A stretch of DNA of 64,000 nt. Origin: an uncultured Planctomycetota bacterium (lineage in GTDB: Bacteria > Planctomycetota > Planctomycetia > Gemmatales > HRBIN36). Made by a program: the position numbers and the translations under genes. The stretch spans positions 37,610 to 101,609 of the forward strand of contig CALFAY010000004.1 of assembly GCA_937944855.1 (NCBI GenBank), given 5' to 3'. Shown piece after piece: positions 57,143 through 64,000 of the stretch; within the stretch, counting starts at the first letter, position 1; each line of letters starts with the position of its first letter. The notes under the pieces are model-generated. The model ran no database searches. It had not been told where the DNA came from and saw only the letters and a list, made by a program, of their open reading frames with translations.

Positions 57143-57753
57143 TCGAGGCCGAGATACTCTTTCATGTAATTGTCGTACACCTGTTGAGCGCGTTCATCGC
57201 TCAGATCCAGACGCATCTCGTTGATGACTTTGATGCCGACGGCCAGCCACTCCCGCCAGCAGTCCGCACAGATTTTCTCGTAGATTTGCCGTCCGAGTTC
57301 GTCGTTCATCGGCGGAGCGGGCAGTTGCACCGCCCGGGAACCGCTGTAGCAACCGGGCCGCTGACAGCGAAAGCCTCCCGTTCCAGTCGCCGATTCCGGC
57401 TCCGCCCGTTCCAGCGTCGGCGGTTCCTCGCCGAGTTCCCGCAGCAGTTTCGCCATCTCCTCCCGGGGCATGGTGTCGCCCCGCTCATAGGCGACCTTGT
57501 AGCCGCGCTTCAACGTCTGGATGGCCAGGTCCCGCTGTCCGGTCTTGATGTAGCACGTCCCCAGAAGTTGAAAGGCTTTGGAGAACTGCGGATTGAGCAC
57601 GATGGTCCGCTCGAAGGAGCCGATGGCTTCGGCATATTCGCCGGCGTCCATCAGCGCCTTGCCGAGGCTGAAATGCCCCAGCTCGTTTTCCGGGTCGTCG
57701 TTCGCCATCTTGCGGAACTGGGCGATCCGCTCCCACTGTGCGCTGTCCGCCAT
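57139..57753 (-). CDS. TPR protein fused to a YggX-like domain
   Basis: 204 residues, GAGGAGC just upstream of ATG 57753. Residues 5-100 form two to three TPR units (GHFSLGKALMDAGEYAEAIGSFERTIVLNP). Residues 128-204 read like the Fe(2+)-trafficking protein YggX: FRCQRPG at its start, then ELGRQIYEKICADCWREWLAVGIKVINE and DERAQQVYDNYMKEYL. YggX protects Fe-S enzymes from oxidation. Extra cysteines (C130, C135, C162, C165) are present. The gene is translationally coupled to the Cys-rich PSP1-like gene, which hints at a shared iron or redox role. Confidence 0.68.
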   Translation of the reverse strand: MADSAQWERIAQFRKMANDDPENELGHFSLGKALMDAGEYAEAIGSFERTIVLNPQFSKAFQLLGTCYIKTGQRDLAIQTLKRGYKVAYERGDTMPREEMAKLLRELGEEPPTLERAEPESATGTGGFRCQRPGCYSGSRAVQLPAPPMNDELGRQIYEKICADCWREWLAVGIKVINEMRLDLSDERAQQVYDNYMKEYLGLE

Positions 57754-57801
57754 GATCGCTCCTCGGAAGAGAGGCCCTGGGAATCGGCAGTCTCGGGTCC
57801 A

Positions 57802-59334
57802 TTATAGCCGAACCAGGAGCAACCAGACGGCCAAGGCGGAAGCCAGACCGGCGCACAGGCTCGTGGCGAGGAGCAGAATTAGCAAGGTTCCCAGACGAAG
57901 CGTCACGGTACGGGGCGGTGGTTCTCGACGCTCAGGCGCGGCTTGGGCCGGCTTCGCCGTCCCGCCATGTTCCGGAGTAACCTCTTGAGCGGCGGGCGAA
58001 GGCCCTGCCACGGGTCGAGAAACCGGATGCACGTCGGTTTCGGAGGTCGAGCGCGGTTCGGTGTGGGTTTCGCCGCTGGGGTCTGCCCGAACCGGCGATT
58101 GCGGGTCGGCCAGCGCACCTGAAGAATCGCTTTTGCTTGGCGAAGAGGGCGAGCTTGTCGAAGACGGGAGCCGAGTCTTGGAAAGTCGGCGAATGCCCGA
58201 ACTGGCCAGGCGAGGGATACTGACTTCCTCCTCGGCAGCCAAGTGCAGGGCGACGGCAGCGGAGCGGCGGGGCATCTCCTGATCCGGCGGAGGAGCGATC
58301 GGTTGCTGCGTCCAGGGTTTCAGGGCGTCCACGACTTCGACCGGGGTCTGGAAGCGCTCTTCCGGGTTCTTCCGCATCATGCGGGCAATCAGGTTTGAAA
58401 CCTCGCCCGGCACTTCGGGCCGCACCTCGGCAATCGGGGTGGGGATTTGGGTTTGATGTTGGATCAGCTTCTGGGTAATGGTCTTGCCGTCGAACGGGGG
58501 CCGGCCGGCGAGCAGATAGTAGAAGCTGGCTCCGAGGCTGTAGATGTCGGCGCGGATGTCGGCACTGTGGAGGTCCATCGCCTGTTCCGGGGCGACGTAG
58601 TCCGCGGTGCCCATCAAGGACTGGTTGTCGAAGCGGGTGGTCAGACTGTCTCCCGCCGCGTTGGCGAAGAACCGGGCCAGACCGAGATCGAGAATCTTGA
58701 TGGTTCCCTGGCGATCCAGCAGCAGATTCCCGGGTTTGATGTCACGGTGAATCAGGCGGTTTTCGTGGATGTGCTGAAGTCCGCAGGCCGCCTGCCGGAT
58801 GTAGTGACAGGCCCGTGTCACATCCATCGGTCCATGCTGCCGCACGATGTCGTACAGGCTGGCTCCGTCCACGAATTCCATGACGATGTAATGCAGGTCG
58901 CCTTCCTGATCGACGTCGAAGGCGCGGACGATGTTGGGGTGGTTCAGGGCGGCGGCGGCCCGGGCTTCCCGATAGAAGCGGGCTAAAGTCGTCTCGTTCT
59001 GGGCGCGAATGGCCGGAAGGATCTTGATGGCGACGTGGCGGCGAAGCAGCGTGTGTTCGCAGAGAAAAACGCTGCTGGTGCCTCCGCTGCCCAGCTGCTC
59101 CAGGACTTTATATTTGCCGAAGATGAACCCGCGCCATCTGCCCATCAACAACTGCCGGACCTGGAACTCCGTCAGCATTCCGTCCTTGAGCATCTGGCCG
59201 GCGAGGTCCTTGGGCCGGTTGCACAATCCCTCGGCCCGCAAACGGAGAACGTAGGGTTCGATCTGGGCCGCTTCGATCAGCCGGCTTTTTTCCAGCAGTT
59301 CGACAAACGCCTCGACAGTGGTCGGAGGAGGCAT
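57802..59334 (-). CDS. Membrane-anchored Ser/Thr protein kinase
   Basis: 510 residues from ATG 59334; the frame stays open to 59841 but the N-terminus aligns from MPPPTTVEAF. A short helical domain (residues 5-68) precedes the kinase domain. That domain has P-loop LGSGGTSSVF, the lysine K104 in VAIKILP, catalytic HRDIKPGNLLL, DLGLA (a DFG variant with Leu for Phe) and GTADYVAPEQ. After the kinase comes a Pro/Ser-rich linker and one C-terminal membrane span (TLLILLLATSLCAGLASALAVWLLLV). It is therefore a Hanks-type kinase with a cytoplasmic catalytic domain. No PASTA or other sensor follows the span. It lies 48 nt upstream of the TPR-YggX gene. Confidence 0.88.
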   Translation of the reverse strand: MPPPTTVEAFVELLEKSRLIEAAQIEPYVLRLRAEGLCNRPKDLAGQMLKDGMLTEFQVRQLLMGRWRGFIFGKYKVLEQLGSGGTSSVFLCEHTLLRRHVAIKILPAIRAQNETTLARFYREARAAAALNHPNIVRAFDVDQEGDLHYIVMEFVDGASLYDIVRQHGPMDVTRACHYIRQAACGLQHIHENRLIHRDIKPGNLLLDRQGTIKILDLGLARFFANAAGDSLTTRFDNQSLMGTADYVAPEQAMDLHSADIRADIYSLGASFYYLLAGRPPFDGKTITQKLIQHQTQIPTPIAEVRPEVPGEVSNLIARMMRKNPEERFQTPVEVVDALKPWTQQPIAPPPDQEMPRRSAAVALHLAAEEEVSIPRLASSGIRRLSKTRLPSSTSSPSSPSKSDSSGALADPQSPVRADPSGETHTEPRSTSETDVHPVSRPVAGPSPAAQEVTPEHGGTAKPAQAAPERREPPPRTVTLRLGTLLILLLATSLCAGLASALAVWLLLVRL

Positions 59335-59524
59335 GGCTCTAACCTGACGGGAGAGACTAAAGCCCAGTCTGCATAGTACCGGAGACAAACCCGGTCCCCG
59401 GCGACACTCTGATTCGTCCCAAATATAGGTCATGTTCGCCAACCAGGACGGCACAAGGAGGAAAATTTGAGAAAGTTTGATGAGCCTTGAGGCCAGGAAA
59501 TACCGCCTGAACGCAGGTCGGCAA

Positions 59525-60808
59525 TTATTGGCGCGGCGTGATGCGATCTTTGCCGAGCCAAGGCCGCAGCACGTCGGGCACTTCGACGCAACCATCAGCC
59601 TGTTGGTAATTCTCCAGAATAGCAAGAATTGCGCGGGTGCAAGCGATGGCCGTGCCGTTGAGCGTGTGGACGAAGCGGGTGCCCTTGTGCTGGGTGCCCT
59701 TGTAGCGGATGTTGAGCCGACGGGCCTGATAGTCGGTGCAGTTGGACGTGCTGGTAACTTCGCCGTATTCGCCGTGCTCGCCTCGTCCCGGCATCCAGGC
59801 TTCGAGGTCGAATTTGCGATAGGCCGGGCCGCCCAGGTCACCGGTGCAGGTGTCGATGACCTGGTAGGGCAGATTCAGTCCCTGGAAGATGGCTTCCTCG
59901 ATGCGGAGCAGTTCCTCGTGCATCCGGTCGCTCTGCTCCGGTACGCAGTACACGAACATTTCCACCTTGGTGAACTGGTGGACACGGTATAGTCCTCGCG
60001 TCTCGCGGCCCGGAGCGCCGGCCTCGGTGCGGAAGCAGTGCGACAGGCCGACATATTTGAGCGGCAATTGCTTTTCGTCGAGGATTTCGTCCTTGTGCAT
60101 GCCGCCCAGCGTGATCTCGGCGGTGGCGATGAGACACAGATCGCTGTTCTCGACGGCGTAGATCTGGGTTTCCGGTCCGCGAGGAATGAAGCCGATGCCT
60201 TCGAGGACCTCCTGACGGGCCAGGTCCGGCGTGATGATCGGCGTGAAGCCCTCGGCGATGAGCTTCTGCATCGCGTATTGCACCAGGGCCAGTTCCAGCA
60301 AAGCCCCCTCGTTTTTGAGGAAGTAGAACTTTTGCCCGGCGACCTTGGCTCCCGCCTCGAAGTCCACCAGGTCAAGGGCCTCGGCCAGGGCGATGTGGTC
60401 CTTGGGCTTGAAGGCGAAATGCCGCGGTGCGCCGAAGGTGCGGAGCACCTTGTTAGCCGTCGAGTCTTTGCCAATCGGAGCGTCCGGATGGGTCAGGTTT
60501 GGGATGGTGTACAGGACCGAACGCAGCTCGGTTTCAACTTCGCGGAGCCGGGCTTCCGTCTGGGCCGCCTTTTCCCGAAGCCGTCGGCCTTCCTCGATCA
60601 ACGCCTTCTTTTGTCCCGGGTCCTTTTCCTTCCCGACCGCTTTTTGATGCTGATTTTGCTTCTCCTGGAGAGCTTGAAGCTCACGGACTAGGTGCTTGCG
60701 TTCGGTGTGCAGAACCACGGCCCGGTCCACGTCGGCGTTGACGTTGCGGTGGATGCAGTTCTGCTTGACCAGCTCCACGTTGTCCGCGATGAACTGGGGA
60801 TCGAGCAT
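59525..60808 (-). CDS. serS: Seryl-tRNA synthetase
   Basis: 427 residues. The N-terminal tRNA-binding coiled coil (about 30-110) is followed by the class II catalytic core: motif 1 around GFTPIITPDLA, TAEITLGGMHKDE, motif 2 FRTEAGAPGRETRGLYRVHQFTKVE, and motif 3 NGTAIACTRAILAILENYQ. VTSTSNCTDYQARRLNIRY is diagnostic for SerRS. Length and order are normal. The start lies 6 nt after the citrate synthase stop, so the two are co-transcribed. Confidence 0.96.
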   Translation of the reverse strand: MLDPQFIADNVELVKQNCIHRNVNADVDRAVVLHTERKHLVRELQALQEKQNQHQKAVGKEKDPGQKKALIEEGRRLREKAAQTEARLREVETELRSVLYTIPNLTHPDAPIGKDSTANKVLRTFGAPRHFAFKPKDHIALAEALDLVDFEAGAKVAGQKFYFLKNEGALLELALVQYAMQKLIAEGFTPIITPDLARQEVLEGIGFIPRGPETQIYAVENSDLCLIATAEITLGGMHKDEILDEKQLPLKYVGLSHCFRTEAGAPGRETRGLYRVHQFTKVEMFVYCVPEQSDRMHEELLRIEEAIFQGLNLPYQVIDTCTGDLGGPAYRKFDLEAWMPGRGEHGEYGEVTSTSNCTDYQARRLNIRYKGTQHKGTRFVHTLNGTAIACTRAILAILENYQQADGCVEVPDVLRPWLGKDRITPRQ

Positions 60809-60814
60809 GGAGAA

Positions 60815-61963
60815 TCAGGTTCGCTTTTCTATGGGAACGTAAGGCACGTCGCGTTGACCGACGTAAATCTGCTCAGGGCGATAAATGCGGTTGTTCTTCA
60901 GTTGTTCCAGCCAGTGGGCGAGCCAGCCAGCGACGCGGGAGATGGCGAAAATCGGAGTAAACAGGTCCTTCGGAATCCCCAGGGCGTGGTACACGATGCC
61001 GGAGTAGAAGTCCACGTTGGGATAAATGCCCTTGGGTCCGAGCACGTCGGCGGCGGCCCGTTCGAGTTCGACGGCAATGCGATAGGTGACCGGGGTTCCG
61101 GTTTCCGAGAACACGTATTCCGCCAGTTTCTGAAGGACCGTGGCCCGGGGATCCTTGACCTTGTACACGCGGTGGCCGAAGCCCATGATCTTCCGCTTGC
61201 TGGCCACGGCTTTTTCCAGCCACGGCCGGACATTTTCGACGGAGCCGATCTCGGCCAGCATGTCGAGCACTTCCTCATTGGCTCCGCCGTGCAGCGGCCC
61301 CATGAGCGTGCCGATGGCCGAACTGACGACGGCGTAAGGCTCGGCCAGGGTGCTTCCGGTGACGCGGCTGGAAAAGGTGGAGGCATTCATGGTGTGCTCG
61401 GCGTGGAGGATCAGGCAGGCGTCGATGACCTTCCGCACCGAGGAAGACGGCTCCCGCTCGAACAACATGTAGTAGAAGTTGGCGGCGTGGTCGAGGTCGT
61501 CGCGGGGCGGGATGGCTTCGTCGCCGTGGCGAAGACGATGGAAGGCGGCGACGATGGTCGGCATCTTGGAAATCAGTCGGATCGCGGATTCCCACTGCGT
61601 TTTCGGATTGGTCACGTCCCGGGCCGGATAGAACATGCCCAGGGCCGCCACCGCCGCCTGCAAGGCCCCCATCGGGTGGCCGGTCTCGGGCAGGCATTTG
61701 ATCAGGTCCACCAGCTTGTATTTGAGTCGGCGATGATGGCGGAGTTCGTCATCGAAGTCGGCCAGTTGTTTTTGCGTGGGCAAGTTTCCCTTCAAGAGCA
61801 GCCAGGCGGTTTCCTCGAAGCAGCTTTCTTCGGCCAGGGTTTCAACCGCGATGCCCCGATACTCCAGCCGTGCCCGTTTGCCGTCGATGAAGCTGATGGC
61901 CGATTCAGCCACCGGCACGCCTTCCAATCCCGGCTTGATCGCGCAAGTACTCTCGGAATCCAT
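60815..61963 (-). CDS. gltA: Citrate synthase
   Basis: 382 residues, the short type found in many bacteria and archaea. Landmarks are ISFIDGKRARLEYRGIAVE, the catalytic His regions LILHAEHTMNASTFSSRV and GPLHGGANEEV, MGFGHRVYKVKDPRA with the third catalytic His, and the Asp in NVDFYSGIVYHALGIP. It condenses acetyl-CoA with oxaloacetate; a 2-methylcitrate synthase activity cannot be excluded for this size class. It sits between a PfkB-type kinase gene (54 nt upstream) and serS (6 nt downstream) in one minus-strand run. Confidence 0.94.
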   Translation of the reverse strand: MDSESTCAIKPGLEGVPVAESAISFIDGKRARLEYRGIAVETLAEESCFEETAWLLLKGNLPTQKQLADFDDELRHHRRLKYKLVDLIKCLPETGHPMGALQAAVAALGMFYPARDVTNPKTQWESAIRLISKMPTIVAAFHRLRHGDEAIPPRDDLDHAANFYYMLFEREPSSSVRKVIDACLILHAEHTMNASTFSSRVTGSTLAEPYAVVSSAIGTLMGPLHGGANEEVLDMLAEIGSVENVRPWLEKAVASKRKIMGFGHRVYKVKDPRATVLQKLAEYVFSETGTPVTYRIAVELERAAADVLGPKGIYPNVDFYSGIVYHALGIPKDLFTPIFAISRVAGWLAHWLEQLKNNRIYRPEQIYVGQRDVPYVPIEKRT

Positions 61964-62017
61964 GCTGCCCCTCGGAACTCAGTGCACAGAATGGTGTGCA
62001 GTTCTCCGAATAATCGG

Positions 62018-63040
62018 TCACCGCGCTTCGGAGGGGTCCATTCCCAGGAAGCGGTACACGTCGTGCCACAGGACCCGGCCGTTGCCTCGCTGCCCGGCCA
62101 CGAGATGGCGAAAGACAACGCTGACTCGGCCGATGTTCTCCAGTCCCCGGTTCTGTGCCAGTCCCAGGGCCACGATGGCGGTGGTGATGTCCCGCGCTCC
62201 CATCCAGTCCGGGTTCTCGATGGGAAACCCTTCGCACAGCGTTCCGCTGGCATCCCGCAGCCCGGCCGGGCAGACGACCACCCCCTCGTCGAACAGCGTC
62301 AGAAACACATGCTGGTTGTAATCCCGGGCATAGCGGGCGGCGAGGAGTTTGGGGTCGGCCTGTTCCCCGGCCTGTGCCAACTTCCGCATCTCCACCGCAT
62401 TGATGACGATGGCATCGACCGGCTGACCTCGCAGTATGCTGGTTCGGGGAATAGCGACGAGCTTGGCTCCCCGCTGCTTGGCCAGACCGATGACGGCCAG
62501 GGTTTCCGGACCGATGCAGCCCAGGCCGTGGTCCGCCAGAACCACCACTTCGACGCCTTCGGGACAGCGTGCCCGGAATTCGCCGACCATCTCTTCGCGG
62601 GCCTTCCCGGGGAGTGGGCGGTCGTAGTCGATCCGCTGGATCATCTCGACGCGGCCTTCCTGGCGACGATAGATCCAGTCCTTGCGGGGCGTCGGCCAGC
62701 CCCGCTCGGTCACAAGGTGGCTGGTGAACGGCTGACGGTCGAGAAGGTTTTCGAGTTGTCGGCCGGGGAGGTCCGAGCCGACGACGCCGAACAACGTCAC
62801 CTCGCAGCCCAGCCGCTGCAAGGCCGTGGCGATATTGGCCGCCCCGCCGACGCTCTCCTGACTGGTGGCATCGCCCAGGACCGGGACCCGGGTTTCGGGA
62901 TGGAAGCCGTGCGGCACGCCTTCGATGCTGTTATCCAGGATCATGTCGCCCAGGACGGCAATCCGGGCGGGGTGCTCACGCAATTGCCGCACCATGTCGC
63001 GGATCACCGCGTGCCGGTGCGGGTCGATCCGTTGGCTCAT
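62018..63040 (-). CDS. PfkB-family sugar kinase, RfaE/HldE N-domain type
   Basis: 340 residues. Segments RIAVLGDMILD, VGGAANIATALQRLGCEVTLFGVVG, IQRIDYDRPLP and VVVLADHGLG resemble the heptose-7-phosphate kinase half of HldE (RfaE1). The second PfkB signature, usually DTVGAGD, reads MGARDITTA, so the anion-hole glycine is changed but the catalytic Asp stays. There is no nucleotidyltransferase half. Substrate could be D-glycero-D-manno-heptose 7-phosphate or a related sugar phosphate. First gene of the run with gltA and serS. Confidence 0.78.
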   Translation of the reverse strand: MSQRIDPHRHAVIRDMVRQLREHPARIAVLGDMILDNSIEGVPHGFHPETRVPVLGDATSQESVGGAANIATALQRLGCEVTLFGVVGSDLPGRQLENLLDRQPFTSHLVTERGWPTPRKDWIYRRQEGRVEMIQRIDYDRPLPGKAREEMVGEFRARCPEGVEVVVLADHGLGCIGPETLAVIGLAKQRGAKLVAIPRTSILRGQPVDAIVINAVEMRKLAQAGEQADPKLLAARYARDYNQHVFLTLFDEGVVVCPAGLRDASGTLCEGFPIENPDWMGARDITTAIVALGLAQNRGLENIGRVSVVFRHLVAGQRGNGRVLWHDVYRFLGMDPSEAR

Positions 63041-63244
63041 TTCCCTCGTTCTCCCTCGGCCGGAAGGCTTGCTGACAAAGCGTCATTATCGCAACTGCTC
63101 CGCGGCGGGGCAAATGGTGCTCCCCGGCACCATGCCGTTGTCATCGGCGGTGTGAATGCAGAGTGCTGACCGCTTGCGGCAGCTCCACGGATCCTGCTAC
63201 TATGTCGCCACGTTATCAGAACGTCTGGATTGTGGAGATTGCCC

Positions 63245-64000
63245 ATGCCGTCGCCTGACCCGTCGCTGGATCCGAACCGCACCGTGGATCACGTTGCCGC
63301 GTCGCCGCCACCGGAGACCGTCGCTGTCTCGCAGCCCGACCACGCAACCGGCCCCACGGGACCGTATGTGCCCACACCGCCAGTCGATGCCCCGACCATT
63401 CCCGGCTACCGCATCACCGCCGAGATCGCCAAGGGCGGCATGGGGCGCGTCTATGCCGGCTACGATCTGACGCTCGAACGTGAAGTCGCCATCCATTAAC
63501 AGACGACGTTGCTGCCCGGGGCCAACGAGATTCTTCTGGCGGTCTTTTGCGACCTGGACATCCGGGACGGGAAACAGGGGACGGAGCCGTTGGAGGCGGT
63601 GCTGGCCGGGTTGCTCGCGCAGGTGTCACTGGAGTTGCCCAACTGCGAGCAGTTTTCCGCAGCCGAGGAGATGCTTCGCGAGTGCCTGGCCACTCGGGAG
63701 AAGGCGCCGGGGGCTGACGCCCCCGGCTCGCGTTGGGCGACTTTTAACACGATGTCGCTGCTCGGCGGGGCGCTGTTGGGCCGAGCCGGAAGCGTGGGCG
63801 ACGAGTCAGAGAAGGCAAAGCTCCTGGCGGAGGCTGAATCGCTGTTGGTCAAGGGCTACGAGGGGATGAAGGCCCGCGAGAAGACGATCCCGCCACAAGG
63901 CGCGACCCGCCTCGCGGAAGCCCTCGACCGGCTCATCGAGTTGTACACGGTCCTCAATAAGCCGGACGAAGCGAAGAAGTACCGCGACCTGCGGGGGAAG
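63245..64000 (+). pseudogene. Broken Ser/Thr kinase-TPR gene (runs off right edge)
   Basis: The frame starts at ATG 63245 with a Pro/Thr-rich leader and the beginning of a kinase domain (ITAEIAKGGMGRVYAGYD, LTLEREVAI). It then hits an in-frame TAA at 63497. After the stop the same frame continues, open to position 64000, with TLLPGAN, expected directly after the catalytic-lysine strand. It jumps from there to C-terminal TPR-type sequence (AAEEMLRECLATREK, GYEGMKAREKTIPPQGATRLAEAL). The kinase lobe between (HRD, DFG) is missing. So the gene has a small insertion with a stop plus a large internal deletion. Confidence 0.82.
63706..63727. repeat. GC-rich palindrome (REP-like) inside the kinase remnant
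   Basis: GCCGGGGGC-TGAC-GCCCCCGGC is a perfect 9-bp inverted repeat with a 4-nt spacer. In the reading frame it adds the odd residues APGADAPGSR between two TPR helices, which suggests insertion of a mobile or REP-type short palindrome. Confidence 0.65.

Noticed and set aside
60692..63169. 825-codon plus-strand frame over gltA and the PfkB-type kinase
   Set aside because: Shadow frame; the translation is motif-free and spans two clear minus-strand genes and their gap.

Overview
The window looks like a chromosomal stretch from a GC-rich member of the Planctomycetota, most probably near Gemmata/Thermogemmata. This is inferred from gene style: N-terminal LExLExR (LEPR-type) motifs on two secreted subtilases, PQQ-type beta-propeller proteins, Ser/Thr kinases including one of the planctomycete kinase-plus-repeat type, and long lineage-specific N-terminal extensions on SecE, L1 and NusG. 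No rRNA, CRISPR array, prophage or insertion sequence was seen.

Layout. Positions 1-7500 hold accessory and metabolic genes: a family 2 glycosyltransferase cut by the left edge, a secreted beta-propeller, DAHP synthase, a secreted alpha/beta hydrolase, a TPR protein and an ABC exporter pair (minus strand). Positions 7560-11960 are a four-gene plus-strand unit with a clear promoter: thiolase, the two subunits of a split B12-dependent acyl-CoA mutase, and its G-protein chaperone. The active-site residues indicate an isobutyryl-CoA-type mutase rather than methylmalonyl-CoA mutase. Positions 12000-17350 hold a second beta-propeller, an orphan two-module ABC permease and a CopA-type Cu(I) ATPase.

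Positions 18000-38730 are the information-processing core: a sigma-70 factor with three N-terminal helix-turn-helix segments, then tRNA-Thr(TGT)-Tyr(GTA)-Gly(TCC)-Thr(GGT)-tuf-rpmG-tRNA-Trp-secE-nusG-rplKAJL-rpoB-rpoC-rpsL-(zinc ribbon)-rpsG-fusA. The tRNA-tuf order and anticodons match the E. coli thrU-tyrU-glyT-thrT-tufB locus. EF-Tu has an altered switch I, and fusA is preceded by inverted arrays of a 7-nt repeat.

Positions 38766-53513 are accessory: a giant FtsX-type permease whose 3' end overlaps, antisense, the tail of a membrane pentaheme cytochrome-TPR protein; a small secreted Cys-containing protein; a membrane-anchored hypothetical protein; and two tandem secreted subtilases with P-domains. 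From 53517 to 63040 every gene is on the minus strand: class III aminotransferase and aldehyde dehydrogenase, a PSP1-like protein with a Cys-rich tail, a TPR-YggX fusion, a membrane Ser/Thr kinase, seryl-tRNA synthetase, citrate synthase and a PfkB/RfaE-type kinase. The right edge is a broken Ser/Thr kinase gene with an in-frame stop, an internal deletion and a GC-rich palindrome inserted in its coding sequence.

All functional calls come from reading motifs by eye; no database search was run.
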